Of a stretch of 64,000 nucleotides of DNA, positions 45,378 to 54,729 are shown piece after piece (position 1 is the stretch's first letter; the number at the start of each line of letters is the position of its first letter). The notes below the pieces were generated by a model. That model searched no databases and was not told where the DNA came from. It saw nothing but the letters and a program-made list of their open reading frames with translations. Source of the stretch: Tenacibaculum tangerinum (GTDB lineage: Bacteria; Bacteroidota; Bacteroidia; Flavobacteriales; Flavobacteriaceae); the NCBI RefSeq assembly GCF_029853675.1, contig NZ_CP122539.1, forward strand, positions 2,933,001-2,997,000. The letters are read 5' to 3'. A program made the position numbers and the translations under genes.

Positions 45378-46097
45378 CTACATTTTCAAATAAAAACCTT
45401 TCGTTAAATTTATATAGGCATCAGTATACTGGTGTCTTTTTGTTTCTATAACCAATTCTTCTTCTTGAATGGTGGTTTCTGTGAATGAAAACTCTAATAA
45501 ACTGCGTTTAGTTTCTGAGGTTGAAGTTCCTTTTACTCGGCAAACTCTGTTTAGGTGTAAATTGTAATTTTTAGCCAATTTCACAAAATTCTCCTCCTCT
45601 TTAAAAGGGAGTATGGTTGAAAATTTCCCGGTATCAGACAATATTTTATTCACACCATTCACTAATTCTTCAAAAGACAATGAACTCGTAAATCGTGCTT
45701 TATTTCGGGCTTCGTCTTCTGTTTCATAGTTGTCGGTATAAAATGGAGGGTTTGACACTATAACGTCGTATTTTTCTTCTTCTTCAGCGATTTCTTCAGC
45801 AAATTCCGCAAAAGAAATATGGTAACAAAAAAGTCGGTCTCCCCAATCGGATTGTTCAAAGTTTTCAACGGTTTGCTCGTAGGCATTTTCATCAATTTCT
45901 ACGGCATCGATAGTCATGGCATCACTACGTTGTGCTAGCATTAATGAAATAACTCCTGTACCCGAACCGACATCTAAGATGGTATCTGGAAACTCTCCTA
46001 AATTACACCATGCCCCCAACAGCACCCCGTCAGTGCCCACCTTCATCGCTGTTTTATCTTGGTATACAGAAAATTCTTTGAATTGAAATGGTTTCAT
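45378..46097 (-). CDS. trmM: tRNA1(Val) (adenine(37)-N6)-methyltransferase
   Basis: A 239-residue SAM-dependent methyltransferase (YfiC family). SAM-binding motif I is LDVGSGTGVIS, motif IV is the N6-adenine NPPF (SNPPFYT), and the N-terminal KVGTDGVLLGAW is characteristic of the family. It modifies A37 in tRNA(Val). Immediately upstream lies a small membrane protein gene and then mnmD, another tRNA modification gene, so this is a tRNA-modification cluster. Confidence 0.88.
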   Translation of the reverse strand: MKPFQFKEFSVYQDKTAMKVGTDGVLLGAWCNLGEFPDTILDVGSGTGVISLMLAQRSDAMTIDAVEIDENAYEQTVENFEQSDWGDRLFCYHISFAEFAEEIAEEEEKYDVIVSNPPFYTDNYETEDEARNKARFTSSLSFEELVNGVNKILSDTGKFSTILPFKEEENFVKLAKNYNLHLNRVCRVKGTSTSETKRSLLEFSFTETTIQEEELVIETKRHQYTDAYINLTKGFYLKM

Positions 46098-46229
46098 TTA
46101 TAAAAATCTTCCCAAAATATTTTCTGCATTGAAAAACAAATACAATACAATAATTAACAAGATTACCAAAAACAACCCTCTTTTAGGATTTCCTTTTTTT
46201 CGGTTACCAAAACGTCTTTTAAACTCCAT
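46098..46229 (-). CDS. Conserved-looking small membrane protein, 43 aa
   Basis: Too short for standard ORF calling. Basic N-terminus (MEFKRRFGNRKKGNPKRG), one membrane helix (LFLVILLIIVLYLFF), then a short tail. Its stop is directly adjacent to the trmM ATG (46098/46097), and it lies 32 bases downstream of mnmD. I recall similar basic-plus-one-helix proteins in other Flavobacteriaceae. Function unknown. Confidence 0.65.
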   Translation of the reverse strand: MEFKRRFGNRKKGNPKRGLFLVILLIIVLYLFFNAENILGRFL

Positions 46230-46261
46230 TTATTTATTTTCTAATTGCTATACTAATTGTC

Positions 46262-46927
46262 TTAAATATTACATTCTAACTTGGTTCCTCGTAACATTTC
46301 TCGTTTCCCTGGCGGTCCGGGTAAACGTTCTACTTCAAAGCCTACTTTTTGCATGGCGCGTCGAACGCTGCCTTTTGCTGAATAGGTTACCAAAATTCCT
46401 TCTGGTTTTAATGCGGTAAACATGATTTTAAAAATCTCTTCTGTCCACAAATCAGGTTGCACCCTTGCTCCAAAGGCATCAAAGTAAAGTAAGTCAAAAC
46501 AATTTTTATCGGTAATTTCGTTAAAAAATTGTTTTCTTTTAGTCAATGAAAAATTAGAAGTGATTTTATGTTTCTCTTCCCAAGAAATTTCGTGAATTTT
46601 TTCAAATAGTGTCCGTTTATCTTCTGCCTCTAATTCAGCAACATAATTTAACTTTTCAACTTCTTCTTTTGCTACGGGGTATGCCTCTATTCCAACATAA
46701 TCAATTTCTTTGTTTGCTTCTAACAAGGTAATAAAGCAATTGAGCCCTGTACCGAAACCAATTTCTAAAATCGATACCTTTTTAGCATCTGTATGTTTTA
46801 GTCCATTCTTAATAAATACATGATAGGCTTCTTGTATGGCACCATGCTTAGAATGGTATTGTTCATTCCATTCTGGTAAATGAATGGTGGTAGAGCCATC
46901 GGACGTTATGATAATTTCTCGTTTTAT
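46262..46927 (-). CDS. mnmD: tRNA 5-methylaminomethyl-2-thiouridine methyltransferase (MnmD)
   Basis: Methylates the wobble uridine (nm5s2U34 to mnm5s2U). The full frame is 221 codons, normal for stand-alone MnmD. It starts after an in-frame TGA at ATT-ATA; the family begins M-K-R-E-I, and the ATA at 46927-46925 sits exactly at this Met position, giving an apparent ATA start (an in-frame ATG is found only at 46726, which would cut the SAM-binding LEIGFGTGLN). Later motifs YFDAFGA and YSAKGSVRRAM are present. It is encoded 7 bases downstream of the lipoprotein gene, so translation may be coupled. Confidence 0.85.
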   Translation of the reverse strand: MKREIIITSDGSTTIHLPEWNEQYHSKHGAIQEAYHVFIKNGLKHTDAKKVSILEIGFGTGLNCFITLLEANKEIDYVGIEAYPVAKEEVEKLNYVAELEAEDKRTLFEKIHEISWEEKHKITSNFSLTKRKQFFNEITDKNCFDLLYFDAFGARVQPDLWTEEIFKIMFTALKPEGILVTYSAKGSVRRAMQKVGFEVERLPGPPGKREMLRGTKLECNI

Positions 46928-46934
46928 AATTCAA

Positions 46935-47354
46935 TTATTTAATCAATAATTTTTTAATTCTCGGTATGGATCCAGTACAAGTAGTTTTATGACAGGCAAT
47001 ACAACTATTTATTGCTTGATTAAAATTTTGTTTTAAAGAATCTTTTGAACCAGAATATACTTGTTGCATATTTTGAATATACAGTTTTGAAAAAGCGTCA
47101 AAGCTTGCATTTCTATCAGCCGGGTCGGTTAAAACCGCATTGTGAATATTCAGATAGGTTTCAGGAAAGTTTCCTATTGATTCTCCTTCTAAAATCTTAT
47201 TTTTAATTGTCATGTTCCCTTCGTACATGGCATTCATTAAAGCTGCCATTTCTGAAGATTGATACATTACAAGTTCTTGTTTGGGTTCTTTTTGTTCTTC
47301 TTTACAAGAAAAAAGTACCAAACACATTAACAATACAACAATAAATGGTTTCAT
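46935..47354 (-). CDS. Lipoprotein with single c-type heme motif
   Basis: A 139-residue exported lipoprotein (lipobox LFSC, Cys17). The only recognised motif is CIACH (118-122) near the C-terminus, which would bind one covalent heme c; the helical body with C-terminal CxxCH is like cytochrome c'. Its stop is 7 bases before mnmD, and it overlaps the DUF4920 gene by one base. No oxidase or electron-transfer partner is nearby, so the role is unknown. Confidence 0.7.
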   Translation of the reverse strand: MKPFIVVLLMCLVLFSCKEEQKEPKQELVMYQSSEMAALMNAMYEGNMTIKNKILEGESIGNFPETYLNIHNAVLTDPADRNASFDAFSKLYIQNMQQVYSGSKDSLKQNFNQAINSCIACHKTTCTGSIPRIKKLLIK

Positions 47355-47848
47355 TATTTCTTCATTAATACGCCATCTGCTTCAAAGGCATAGGTATATT
47401 TAGGTTCTGTAATTTTTGCTATTTCCGCTTCTGATTTACCTGCATCTTTAGCATAATGTTGTAGTTCATCTACAGAAATTTCTGTTACATACGCTTTACC
47501 ATTTACAATTACTTCCTTACTGTCTGCATTTAAAGGCATAAAAAAACCATAATCTTTAAAACGCACCATTGATTCTTGTTCTTCTCCTAAATCTAACTTC
47601 ATCCAACATCCCTTTTTCTTACATACTTCATTTATTGTTGAAGCAAATTTTACATTTATGGTGTCTCCTAAAGATAAATTTTGAAATTTGGCAAGCATTT
47701 CATTTGCTGTTAATGCTTCGTTAGCACTTATCGATGCTCCGAATGTTTGATATGCTGTTTTGGTTGCTTCACTAGTTGTTTGCTCTCCTTTTTTACAAGA
47801 AATAAAAACCATACTTGTTAACAACAGCGCTATTACTAATTTATGCAT
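47354..47848 (-). CDS. DUF4920 lipoprotein
   Basis: A 164-residue exported lipoprotein (lipobox FISC, Cys18). The rest matches DUF4920: FASTINEVCKKKGCWMKLDLG and VRFKDYGFFMPL. The Cys-x4-Cys block (CKKKGC) is conserved and may bind metal. Role unknown. It overlaps the heme lipoprotein gene (one base) and has its own -7 element, so it heads the minus-strand operon that ends with trmM. Confidence 0.85.
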   Translation of the reverse strand: MHKLVIALLLTSMVFISCKKGEQTTSEATKTAYQTFGASISANEALTANEMLAKFQNLSLGDTINVKFASTINEVCKKKGCWMKLDLGEEQESMVRFKDYGFFMPLNADSKEVIVNGKAYVTEISVDELQHYAKDAGKSEAEIAKITEPKYTYAFEADGVLMKK

Positions 47849-47873
47849 TTTAAAAAAATTAAATTATAAAAAA

Positions 47874-47881
47874 CAAAGATA
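47874..47881 (-). promoter_or_regulatory. -7 promoter element of the DUF4920-trmM operon
   Basis: The minus strand reads TATCTTTG (perfect TAnnTTTG), 25 bases before the DUF4920 ATG. Confidence 0.5.
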
Positions 47882-47962
47882 ATCATATTTGTTCAGGCTA
47901 AGCCTTTCAACTTAATTATAACATACAGTTTTTGTATCTTCGTGGCATTAAACAACAACACA

Positions 47963-49012
47963 ATGAATATTGATATTGAACCTATACAGAAGTCGAAAAT
48001 AGACACCGTAGATTTTAACAATTTAGCCTTTGGTCGCACTTTTACTGACCATATGTTGGTTTGTGATTTTGCAAATGGTAAATGGCAAACACCTAAAATT
48101 ATGCCTTATGGGCCTTTATCTTTTGAGCCGTCGGCTAGAGTTTTTCACTATGGACAAGCTGTTTTTGAAGGAATGAAAGCTTATAAAGACGATGATGGCG
48201 ATGTTTTTTTATTTCGTCCAGATGAAAATTTTCACAGAATTAACAAATCTGGTGCTCGTTTAGCAATGCCCGCAGTACCCGAAAATGTGTTTTTTGAAGG
48301 CTTAAAAAAGCTTCTTGAAATAGATAAGACTTGGATTAAAAAAGGAATAGGAAATTCATTATACATTCGTCCGTTTATTATTGCCTCTGAAGCCGCAATT
48401 GCCGCTTCTCCTGCCGAAGAATATAAGTTTATTATTATTTGTTCGCCTGCTCAATCATATTACGCTGATGAAGTTAGAGTTATTTTTGCTGAAAAGTATA
48501 GTCGTTCTGCCGATGGAGGCGTAGGTTTTGCGAAAGCAGCAGGTAACTACGCTGCACAATTTTATCCTACTAGTTTAGCGCATAAAGAAGGGTATCAGCA
48601 AATTATTTGGACAGACGCAAATACGCATGAATATCTTGAAGAAGCAGGTACCATGAACATCTTTTTTAGAATAGGAGATAAACTTGTAACGGCACCAACC
48701 AATGATCGTATTTTAGATGGTGTTACTCGTAAATCTATAATTCAGCTTGCTAAAGATTACAATATAGAGATTGAAGTAAAAAAAGTATCTGTTGCCGAAA
48801 TAAAAGAAGCTGCAAAGCAAGGAGAATTAAAAGAAATTTTTGGTTCAGGTACTGCTGCTACTATCAACCCTATAAAAGGTTTTAAGCATCAAAATGAGGC
48901 TTTTGAATTACCAGAAATAGATAACCCTTACGCTTCATTTTTTAAAGAAAAACTACTTAACATTCAATACAACAAAATAGAAGACAAACATAACTGGAGA
49001 ATAAAGATTTAA
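47963..49012 (+). CDS. ilvE: Branched-chain amino acid aminotransferase
   Basis: PLP-dependent fold-IV transaminase for the last step of Leu/Ile/Val synthesis. The catalytic Lys lies in AKAAGNYAAQ; EEAGTMNIFF and GVTRKSI blocks are also present. A GTG at 47942 would extend the frame, but I choose the ATG at 47963 (MNIDIEPI), since TATCTTCG just upstream probably is the promoter and transcription should start near 47945. Length 349 residues, normal. Transcribed alone or with the next gene. Confidence 0.93.
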   Translation: MNIDIEPIQKSKIDTVDFNNLAFGRTFTDHMLVCDFANGKWQTPKIMPYGPLSFEPSARVFHYGQAVFEGMKAYKDDDGDVFLFRPDENFHRINKSGARLAMPAVPENVFFEGLKKLLEIDKTWIKKGIGNSLYIRPFIIASEAAIAASPAEEYKFIIICSPAQSYYADEVRVIFAEKYSRSADGGVGFAKAAGNYAAQFYPTSLAHKEGYQQIIWTDANTHEYLEEAGTMNIFFRIGDKLVTAPTNDRILDGVTRKSIIQLAKDYNIEIEVKKVSVAEIKEAAKQGELKEIFGSGTAATINPIKGFKHQNEAFELPEIDNPYASFFKEKLLNIQYNKIEDKHNWRIKI

Positions 49013-49079
49013 TCATTTCGTAAAAAAGAGCTATCTTAGTACAGAGTTACGGTATGTTAACAATAAAATCAAAGCAAAA

Positions 49080-50000
49080 ATGAGAAATATTTTACTAGCT
49101 TTAGTATCAATAGCAATTGGATTTGCTATTTCGTTTTTTGGTCTAAATAGTTATTACAATTCTATTTCGGCTGAAGATACTACAGAAAGTAGTGAAGTAA
49201 CTACTCCTGAAAAAGTGGTAAAAACAACTCCGTCAGATGAAGCATCTTCTAAAGAAAACGTAAGTGAAGAGGAAGAGGTGTCTACTGAAAAAGTGTCAAT
49301 GAGTTTAAATTCTGTTAACATAGAAGATCTTCAAGAAGATTTTGACACTTGGAATACTTACACAAAAGAAAATATTGATTTAATGTCAACTTTTGTTCCT
49401 ATAGATGACAAAGGCTCTTCAATGGACAAAGGTATCTTTTTAACCTTGCTTCGCACTGGTGCTTATATTCCTGTTAAGTCTGAAAAAAAAGGAAAAATAC
49501 ACTATCAACTAATGAGTATTGACGACTCTACCGATGAGAAAATTAAAAAGTCCATTGTTAGCAAAGCTGCAATAGCTCATCAATATTTTAAAATGGAGGG
49601 TAAAAGGCTTCCTGATTATGATTTTGTCGACTTACAGGGCAAGGCACACAATAAAGAGGATACAAAAGGAAAATTGTTAGTTATTAAATGTTGGTTTATT
49701 ACTTGTAAAGTATGTGTTGAAGAGTTTCCTGAGTTAAATGAGTTGGTAGATAAGTACAAAGACGATAAAATTGAATTTGTTAGTTTGGCTTTTGATAAAA
49801 AAGATGAATTGGTTAACTTCTTAAAAACCAAAGAATTTAAATACCCCACCATTCCTGAACAAAAGGATTATATGGCTAAAAAATTAAAAGTAAAACAATA
49901 TCCCACGCATTTAATCGTTGATGCTAATGGTGTTATCATGAAAATGGTTAGTAATGTTAAAACACTAACATCTGAACTTGAAAGAATAATGGGTAAATAA
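49080..50000 (+). CDS. Membrane-anchored TlpA/ResA-like thioredoxin-fold protein
   Basis: A 306-residue protein with an N-terminal membrane anchor (about 4-24) and a Ser/Glu-rich linker. A middle part of unknown fold is followed by the C-terminal thioredoxin domain. Active-site CKVC at Cys209/Cys212 is preceded by KCWFIT in place of the usual W-A-S-W; the cis-Pro is in VKQYPTHLIVD. It probably works in periplasmic thiol chemistry or cytochrome c maturation. A strong terminator follows. Confidence 0.85.
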   Translation: MRNILLALVSIAIGFAISFFGLNSYYNSISAEDTTESSEVTTPEKVVKTTPSDEASSKENVSEEEEVSTEKVSMSLNSVNIEDLQEDFDTWNTYTKENIDLMSTFVPIDDKGSSMDKGIFLTLLRTGAYIPVKSEKKGKIHYQLMSIDDSTDEKIKKSIVSKAAIAHQYFKMEGKRLPDYDFVDLQGKAHNKEDTKGKLLVIKCWFITCKVCVEEFPELNELVDKYKDDKIEFVSLAFDKKDELVNFLKTKEFKYPTIPEQKDYMAKKLKVKQYPTHLIVDANGVIMKMVSNVKTLTSELERIMGK

Positions 50001-50026
50001 AATATGTAAAACAAAATGTACTCTAG

Positions 50027-50049
50027 GCTCCTCATTGAGGAGCTTTTTA
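50027..50049 (+). terminator. Intrinsic terminator after the TlpA-like gene
   Basis: GCTCCTC-ATT-GAGGAGC followed by five T. Confidence 0.9.
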
Positions 50050-50060
50050 TTTGTTTAAGG

Positions 50061-50625
50061 GGTAATACGATTTATGGTTTATTATTTCGCATTTTCGCCT
50101 ATGTCTCTTCGAGTAAAATGAGTTGAATGAAATGGAAATAATTTTGTATCGAGAAGTGATATGATATCTCTCAGTGCTGCCGAAGTACAATTTTTAATTC
50201 ATTATCATTCTTAAAAACCACTACCATTGACCTCTTTTTTTAACGACTTAGATTTTACATAGCATACTCTTTTTCTAAGATGTTTTTCTTTTTCCATTGA
50301 TGAAACTCCTTCGGCTACGCTCAGTATAAAAAAGACAAAAAATCTAGCCCTAACCAGTCTGCACTCAATAATAATCATCCTCGAACCTAAATCAAAATAA
50401 TTCGTTATCACTCAAACAGATTTTAATTTTTAACGGTTCTTGTGGTGTTGTTTTTGGCTTGTCTGCTTAGGACGAGGTGCTTTATTGTATTCTCGTTAAT
50501 TAAAGTAATTTGCCTTTAAAAAAATAATTCTATAGCTGTCATTACATTTGCTTGACAATTTTTTTGTCTGTTGTCTAGAACTGACAGTGCACTAAAAAAT
50601 TATTCGTAAATCGTATAAGTTTTTC
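50061..50625. repeat. Dispersed intergenic repeat, composite copy 3
   Basis: Fills most of the 714-base gap between the TlpA-like gene and cls. It begins TACGATTTATGGTTTATTA, contains the words of copy 1 (TGAAATGGAAATAATTTT and CATTATCATTCTTAAAAA) and, at 50283-50625, the reverse complement of copy 2 with a roughly 150-base insertion. It ends TTATTCGTAAATCGTATAAG, so the outer ends are inverted (ATACGATTTA / TAAATCGTAT). No gene is supported here. Confidence 0.75.
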
Positions 50626-50713
50626 AGTAACCCAACTATATTTTGTTTATCAGGGTTTACTCAACAAAGTTCATTCAATACTCTTTTGTAGGATAATTTA
50701 TTAGCGAGTTGAG

Positions 50714-52155
50714 TTACATTAAAGGAGAAACAAGTCGCATAATACGTTCTGCGAACGTAGTGTAAAAAGGTCTTTTTAACCATGTTTCTAAATCCAACTC
50801 ATCGGCATGTTCTAGGTCTTTATAAAATTCTATTCGTAGTTTTTTAGCAAACTCAGCATCGTAAATTAAAGCATTTACTTCAAAATTCAAGTCAAAACTC
50901 CTCTGATCTAAATTTGCGGTTCCAACCATGGCAATCAAGTCATCACATACCATGGTTTTAGCATGCACAAAACCTTTTTGATATTTGTAAATTTTGATTC
51001 CAGCCTTTAAAAGGTCTTCGTAATATGAGTTAGAGGTGATGTTTACCAAAACTGAATCGGAAATTCCCGGAACTAATATTTTGACGTCAACACCGCTCAT
51101 TTTAGCAATTTTAAGAGCATCTGTAAATGACTTCTCAGGAATAAAATAAGGGGTTGTTAAACAAATTTCTTTTTTAGAAAGGGTAATAGCACTTATTAAA
51201 GAGTACATAATGTCTTGGTAATCTGAGTCGGGTCCGCTAGCTGTTATTTGTACAAGGTGAGAGCCAAAATTCTTGCTAGCAGCCTGTTGTATTGGAAAAT
51301 AAACATCAGAGAGTGGAACAGATTTTTTAGCACAGAAGTTCCAATCTGTTAAAAAGATATATTGTAAGTTCATTACGGCAGCTCCTACAATTTTAACATG
51401 AGTATCTCTCCAGTAAAGACTGTGTTTGCCATTGTTAATGTATTTGTCAGACACATTAATACCTCCCACATACCCTTCAAGTCCGTCAATAACAATAATT
51501 TTTCTATGATTTCGGTAATTTACCCTATTTGCCAGAACTAGAAATTTTATTTTAAAAAACGGAGCAACTTTAACACCAGCATCTTTCAGACGTTTTAAAA
51601 ATTTAGATTGGAGTTTTTTACTTCCTAAATCGTCATAAATTACCCTTACTTCAACTCCTTCTTGTGCTTTTTGTATTAAAAGATCGCCAATTTGCGTACC
51701 GATGGTATCATTTTCATAAATGTAATATTGCAAATGTATATGATGCTTTGCTTTAGAAATACTTTTAAGTACTTCAGGAAACTTTTCTTCTCCGTTTATA
51801 AATAAACTCGTTGTATTGTTATAGGTATTTAAGGTGTTGTTCCAGCTAATCATTTTAGCTAAGGGCATAAAATGCTTTAAATCGTCTTTTTTCTGTAGCA
51901 ACGTTTCATTAGAAATTGCAGCTACTTTTTCTTCAATTTCATGAAAGATTTCAGAATTACTAGAAAGCTTTTTTTGTACAGTTTTTGTTTTCTATAATTT
52001 ACACCTAATGTTAAGTAGAAAATAACCCCAATTACAGGAAAGAAAATGATTAAAAACAAATAAGCGACAACTTTACTAGGAGTATCGGTATCGTATAAAA
52101 TTTTAATACATACTAGTAAAATAAAAATGGAATAAAGAATAGTGAGTAGGATCAA
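50714..52155 (-). pseudogene. cls: Cardiolipin synthase gene, frameshifted in an A7 run
   Basis: Two consecutive frames make a normal 480-residue cardiolipin synthase. The first 77 codons (52155-51922) hold the two N-terminal membrane helices (PLDc_N). The second frame (to 50714) has the two phospholipase-D HKD motifs (HRKIIVIDG and HAKTMVCDD...). One base is missing in the A7 run at 51969-51975; with eight A the frames join as KKLSSNSEIFHEIEEK. The second part alone has no ATG, only TTG at 51901. Either a sequencing error, a pseudogene, or frameshift expression. Confidence 0.8.
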
Positions 52156-52538
52156 TGTATAATTATTAAAAGGTTAATTTGCATTTAAAAAAACGTATTA
52201 TGCTATTGCTTTTTTCAAGTAATAGCCCATTTACGACCAACTATTGCACATACAAAATACGACTTACTTGTAACAACCTAAAAATAGGTAATTCGTAATT
52301 GTATAAAAAGCATAAAAATGATAAGGCAATGACCAAATCAAAAGGCGCTATGAGTGAAACCATTCAAACAAACAAGATACTTGAAATTAAATTACAAGAA
52401 TACCTAGTCTTGTTTCTTTTCTGTTTTACTCGATTTTAATAACACAGAAATCTGGTGTAGTTTAAAAAAAGTAAACTAATACTTAAGTAGTTATTTTTCT
52501 TTGAAGTACTAGTCCACTTTTTAAAAGATGCTATATTC
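52156..52538. other. Non-coding gap between cls and hdeD
   Basis: 383 AT-rich bases. One 36-codon frame at 52329-52439 (starts MTKSKGAMSET) has no recognisable features. A short hairpin GCTATT/AATAGC lies near 52203. No gene is supported. Confidence 0.4.
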
Positions 52539-53111
52539 TTATTCAGTTAAGTTGTTTTTTAATTTTTTTAGTCTTATTGATACATAAACATAAAAACCTC
52601 CAATAGCTAAAAAAGCCAATCCAGTCCATACTACGATTGTCATCCCAGCAAAGAGAGGATTAAAAATTAGGAAGAAAGAGAATAAAATTCCCAGTACACC
52701 AATAACCATTAGGTTTCCCCAGTCTAATACACCGTAATTTTTTAAGTTCATGGCAGCACCTACGGCTGTAAATGAAGCAATCAGAATCGTAAATCCTACG
52801 TACAAGGGCAATGTAATCATGGTAACCTGAGGATTAACTAGTAATAAAAAACCAATAATTGCAGTTACTATTCCTGCAAATAAATTCCACCCCCAATGAT
52901 CCAACTCATCACGATTGGAAACAGCAAAGATGATTTCTAAAATTCCAGAAGCTAAAAAAGAGGCACTAAAAATAATTGCCAAAGCTAAGTATGAATCTTG
53001 TGGTGCTACGAAAGTATAAAATCCAGTCAAAATGAATAGAATACCAATAATCAAAGGTAAATACCAATATTTAATACTCTTTCTTACTGATTTTAAGAAA
53101 TTTGATTCCAT
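52539..53111 (-). CDS. HdeD family membrane protein (DUF308)
   Basis: A 190-residue inner-membrane protein with six predicted helices in three DUF308 pairs; the first begins WYLPLIIGILFILTGFY. Named after E. coli HdeD, linked to acid resistance; function otherwise unclear. Transcribed alone, divergent from the patatin gene. Confidence 0.9.
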   Translation of the reverse strand: MESNFLKSVRKSIKYWYLPLIIGILFILTGFYTFVAPQDSYLALAIIFSASFLASGILEIIFAVSNRDELDHWGWNLFAGIVTAIIGFLLLVNPQVTMITLPLYVGFTILIASFTAVGAAMNLKNYGVLDWGNLMVIGVLGILFSFFLIFNPLFAGMTIVVWTGLAFLAIGGFYVYVSIRLKKLKNNLTE

Positions 53112-53234
53112 AATTTTTAAAAGTTTAGTGTTAATTATGCTAAAAGTACTAAAAAAAATAGAATTATAATTTTTTGTAAATTTCTACCCGTATTTCAAAA
53201 ATATATTCATACACAACTAATTAGATAAAAATTA

Positions 53235-54026
53235 ATGGAAACTAAAAAAAAACATACGTTAGGAATGGTTCTCGCTGGTGGAGGGGTAAAAGGGGCGGCA
53301 CACATAGGGGTTTTAAAAGCTATGGAAGAATATGAAATTAAACCCAGTTGTATTGCAGGAACAAGTGCAGGTGCGTTAGCTGCTGCTTTTTATGCATGTG
53401 GCTATTCTTGCGATGAAATTATCGATTTAGTTAAGTCGTATCGTTTTTTTAAAATAGGTGCTTTTTCTTGGTCAAAAGCAGGGATGATGGATATTGAAAG
53501 ATTATTAAGTGGGTTTGAACCTTATTTTAAAGATAAGAATTTTGAAGACTTAGAAGTCGATTTACAAATAGTAGCTACCAATCTTGTTACTGGATTTTCT
53601 GAAGTTTTTAATTCAGGACCTATGTTTCGACCTATCCTAGCATCTTGTGCTTTCCCTTTTATGTTTGCTCCTGTTGAGGTAAATGATTCTCTTTATTCAG
53701 ATGGTGGAATTATTAATAATTTCCCTGTAGAAACACTTTCAGGAAAAGCTGAAAAAATTATAGGGGTGTACTTAAGTCCATTAAAAAACATCACTAAAGA
53801 CAGGTTTACTACCTCTTTAGATGTGGCAGATAGAGCCTATAGAATTTCCAATAGATACGACTCTATAAGAAAACTTGATCAATGTACATGGATGATTAAC
53901 CCACCTGAACTGCAAAATTATGGTACTTTTACCGTAAGTAAAATGGAAGAGATATACCATCTTGGTTATGAATACGGTTTGCGTTTGGCACCTGAAATTA
54001 AAAAAGGGTTAGAAAAGAATGAATAG
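53235..54026 (+). CDS. Patatin-like phospholipase (RssA-like)
   Basis: A 263-residue serine acyl hydrolase with the patatin Ser-Asp dyad. The oxyanion GGGVKGAAHIG is at about 15-25, the nucleophile GTSAG follows (about 41-45), and the Asp is in SDGGIINNFPVE. There is no signal peptide or outer membrane barrel, so it is the cytosolic RssA-type form. It probably acts on membrane phospholipids. Transcribed alone. Confidence 0.92.
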   Translation: METKKKHTLGMVLAGGGVKGAAHIGVLKAMEEYEIKPSCIAGTSAGALAAAFYACGYSCDEIIDLVKSYRFFKIGAFSWSKAGMMDIERLLSGFEPYFKDKNFEDLEVDLQIVATNLVTGFSEVFNSGPMFRPILASCAFPFMFAPVEVNDSLYSDGGIINNFPVETLSGKAEKIIGVYLSPLKNITKDRFTTSLDVADRAYRISNRYDSIRKLDQCTWMINPPELQNYGTFTVSKMEEIYHLGYEYGLRLAPEIKKGLEKNE

Positions 54027-54144
54027 AATCTGTAAAAGTGAGTAAATAAAAGGATGCCCTTTATTTTAGATTGATTTTCAATTTTTGAATAGTCAAATAA
54101 TTTAAGCTGTTATTACCAACTACAAAAAGATAACACATTGTAAT

Positions 54145-54184
54145 AAAACCATAGAAACATATAAACTTCTGTGGTTTTTTTGTT
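54145..54184 (+). terminator. Intrinsic terminator after the patatin gene
   Basis: AACCATAGAA pairs with TTCTGTGGTT (one wobble) around a 10-base loop and ends in a T-run. Confidence 0.7.
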
Positions 54185-54262
54185 AAACTTTTTTGAATTT
54201 TTGTTTTTTAGCTAATAAAGGCATTACATTTACGGATTTAATAATAATGTAACCAAATAAAA

Positions 54263-54709
54263 ATGAAAAATATATTTTTACTTTTATTTTTAGCTGTTGG
54301 AAGTGCTTCATTTGCCCAAGTACACAACCCCGTAAAATGGAGTACCTCAGTAAAAAAAATATCTGATAATGAAGCAGAGTTAATAGCGACTGCAACCTTA
54401 CAAAACGACTGGCATTTATATTCTCAAGAAATTCCAGAAGGAGGACCAATTCCAACGCTATTTACTTTTGAAGGAGATTCAAGATACTTAAAAAAAGGAA
54501 ACACCAAAGAAGAAGAAGGTCATGTTGTAGATGACCCCGTGTTTGAAATGAAAATTAAATACTTTGACACCAAAGCCTCTTTTACCCAAAGAATACGCTT
54601 AAAAACTACAGAAAAGTTTACAGTAAACGGAAGTGTAGAATACATGGTGTGTACAGGAGAAAATTGTTTGCCACCCAAAGAAGTAGCGTTGACCTTTAAC
54701 GTAAACTAA
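54263..54709 (+). CDS. Stand-alone DsbD N-terminal-domain protein
   Basis: A 148-residue exported protein (signal peptide 1-18, ending FAQ). It is a second copy of the N-terminal DsbD-alpha-like domain of the next gene: shared blocks are [11 protein letters not shown] / [27 protein letters not shown] / [16 protein letters not shown], and a C-terminal [12 protein letters not shown] / [12 protein letters not shown]. The redox CxxxxC pair is kept. It lies 20 bases before dsbD, so the two form an operon made by duplication. Confidence 0.88.
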   Translation: MKNIFLLLFLAVGSASFAQVHNPVKWSTSVKKISDNEAELIATATLQNDWHLYSQEIPEGGPIPTLFTFEGDSRYLKKGNTKEEEGHVVDDPVFEMKIKYFDTKASFTQRIRLKTTEKFTVNGSVEYMVCTGENCLPPKEVALTFNVN

Positions 54710-54729
54710 TCCTATTTTTTCTAAACATA

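Noticed and set aside
46129..46419. 96-codon plus-strand ORF
   Set aside because: Antisense to mnmD and the small membrane protein; no recognisable protein.
52329..52439. 36-codon ORF between cls and hdeD
   Set aside because: No promoter, no neighbour link and unremarkable composition; kept only as part of the gap description.
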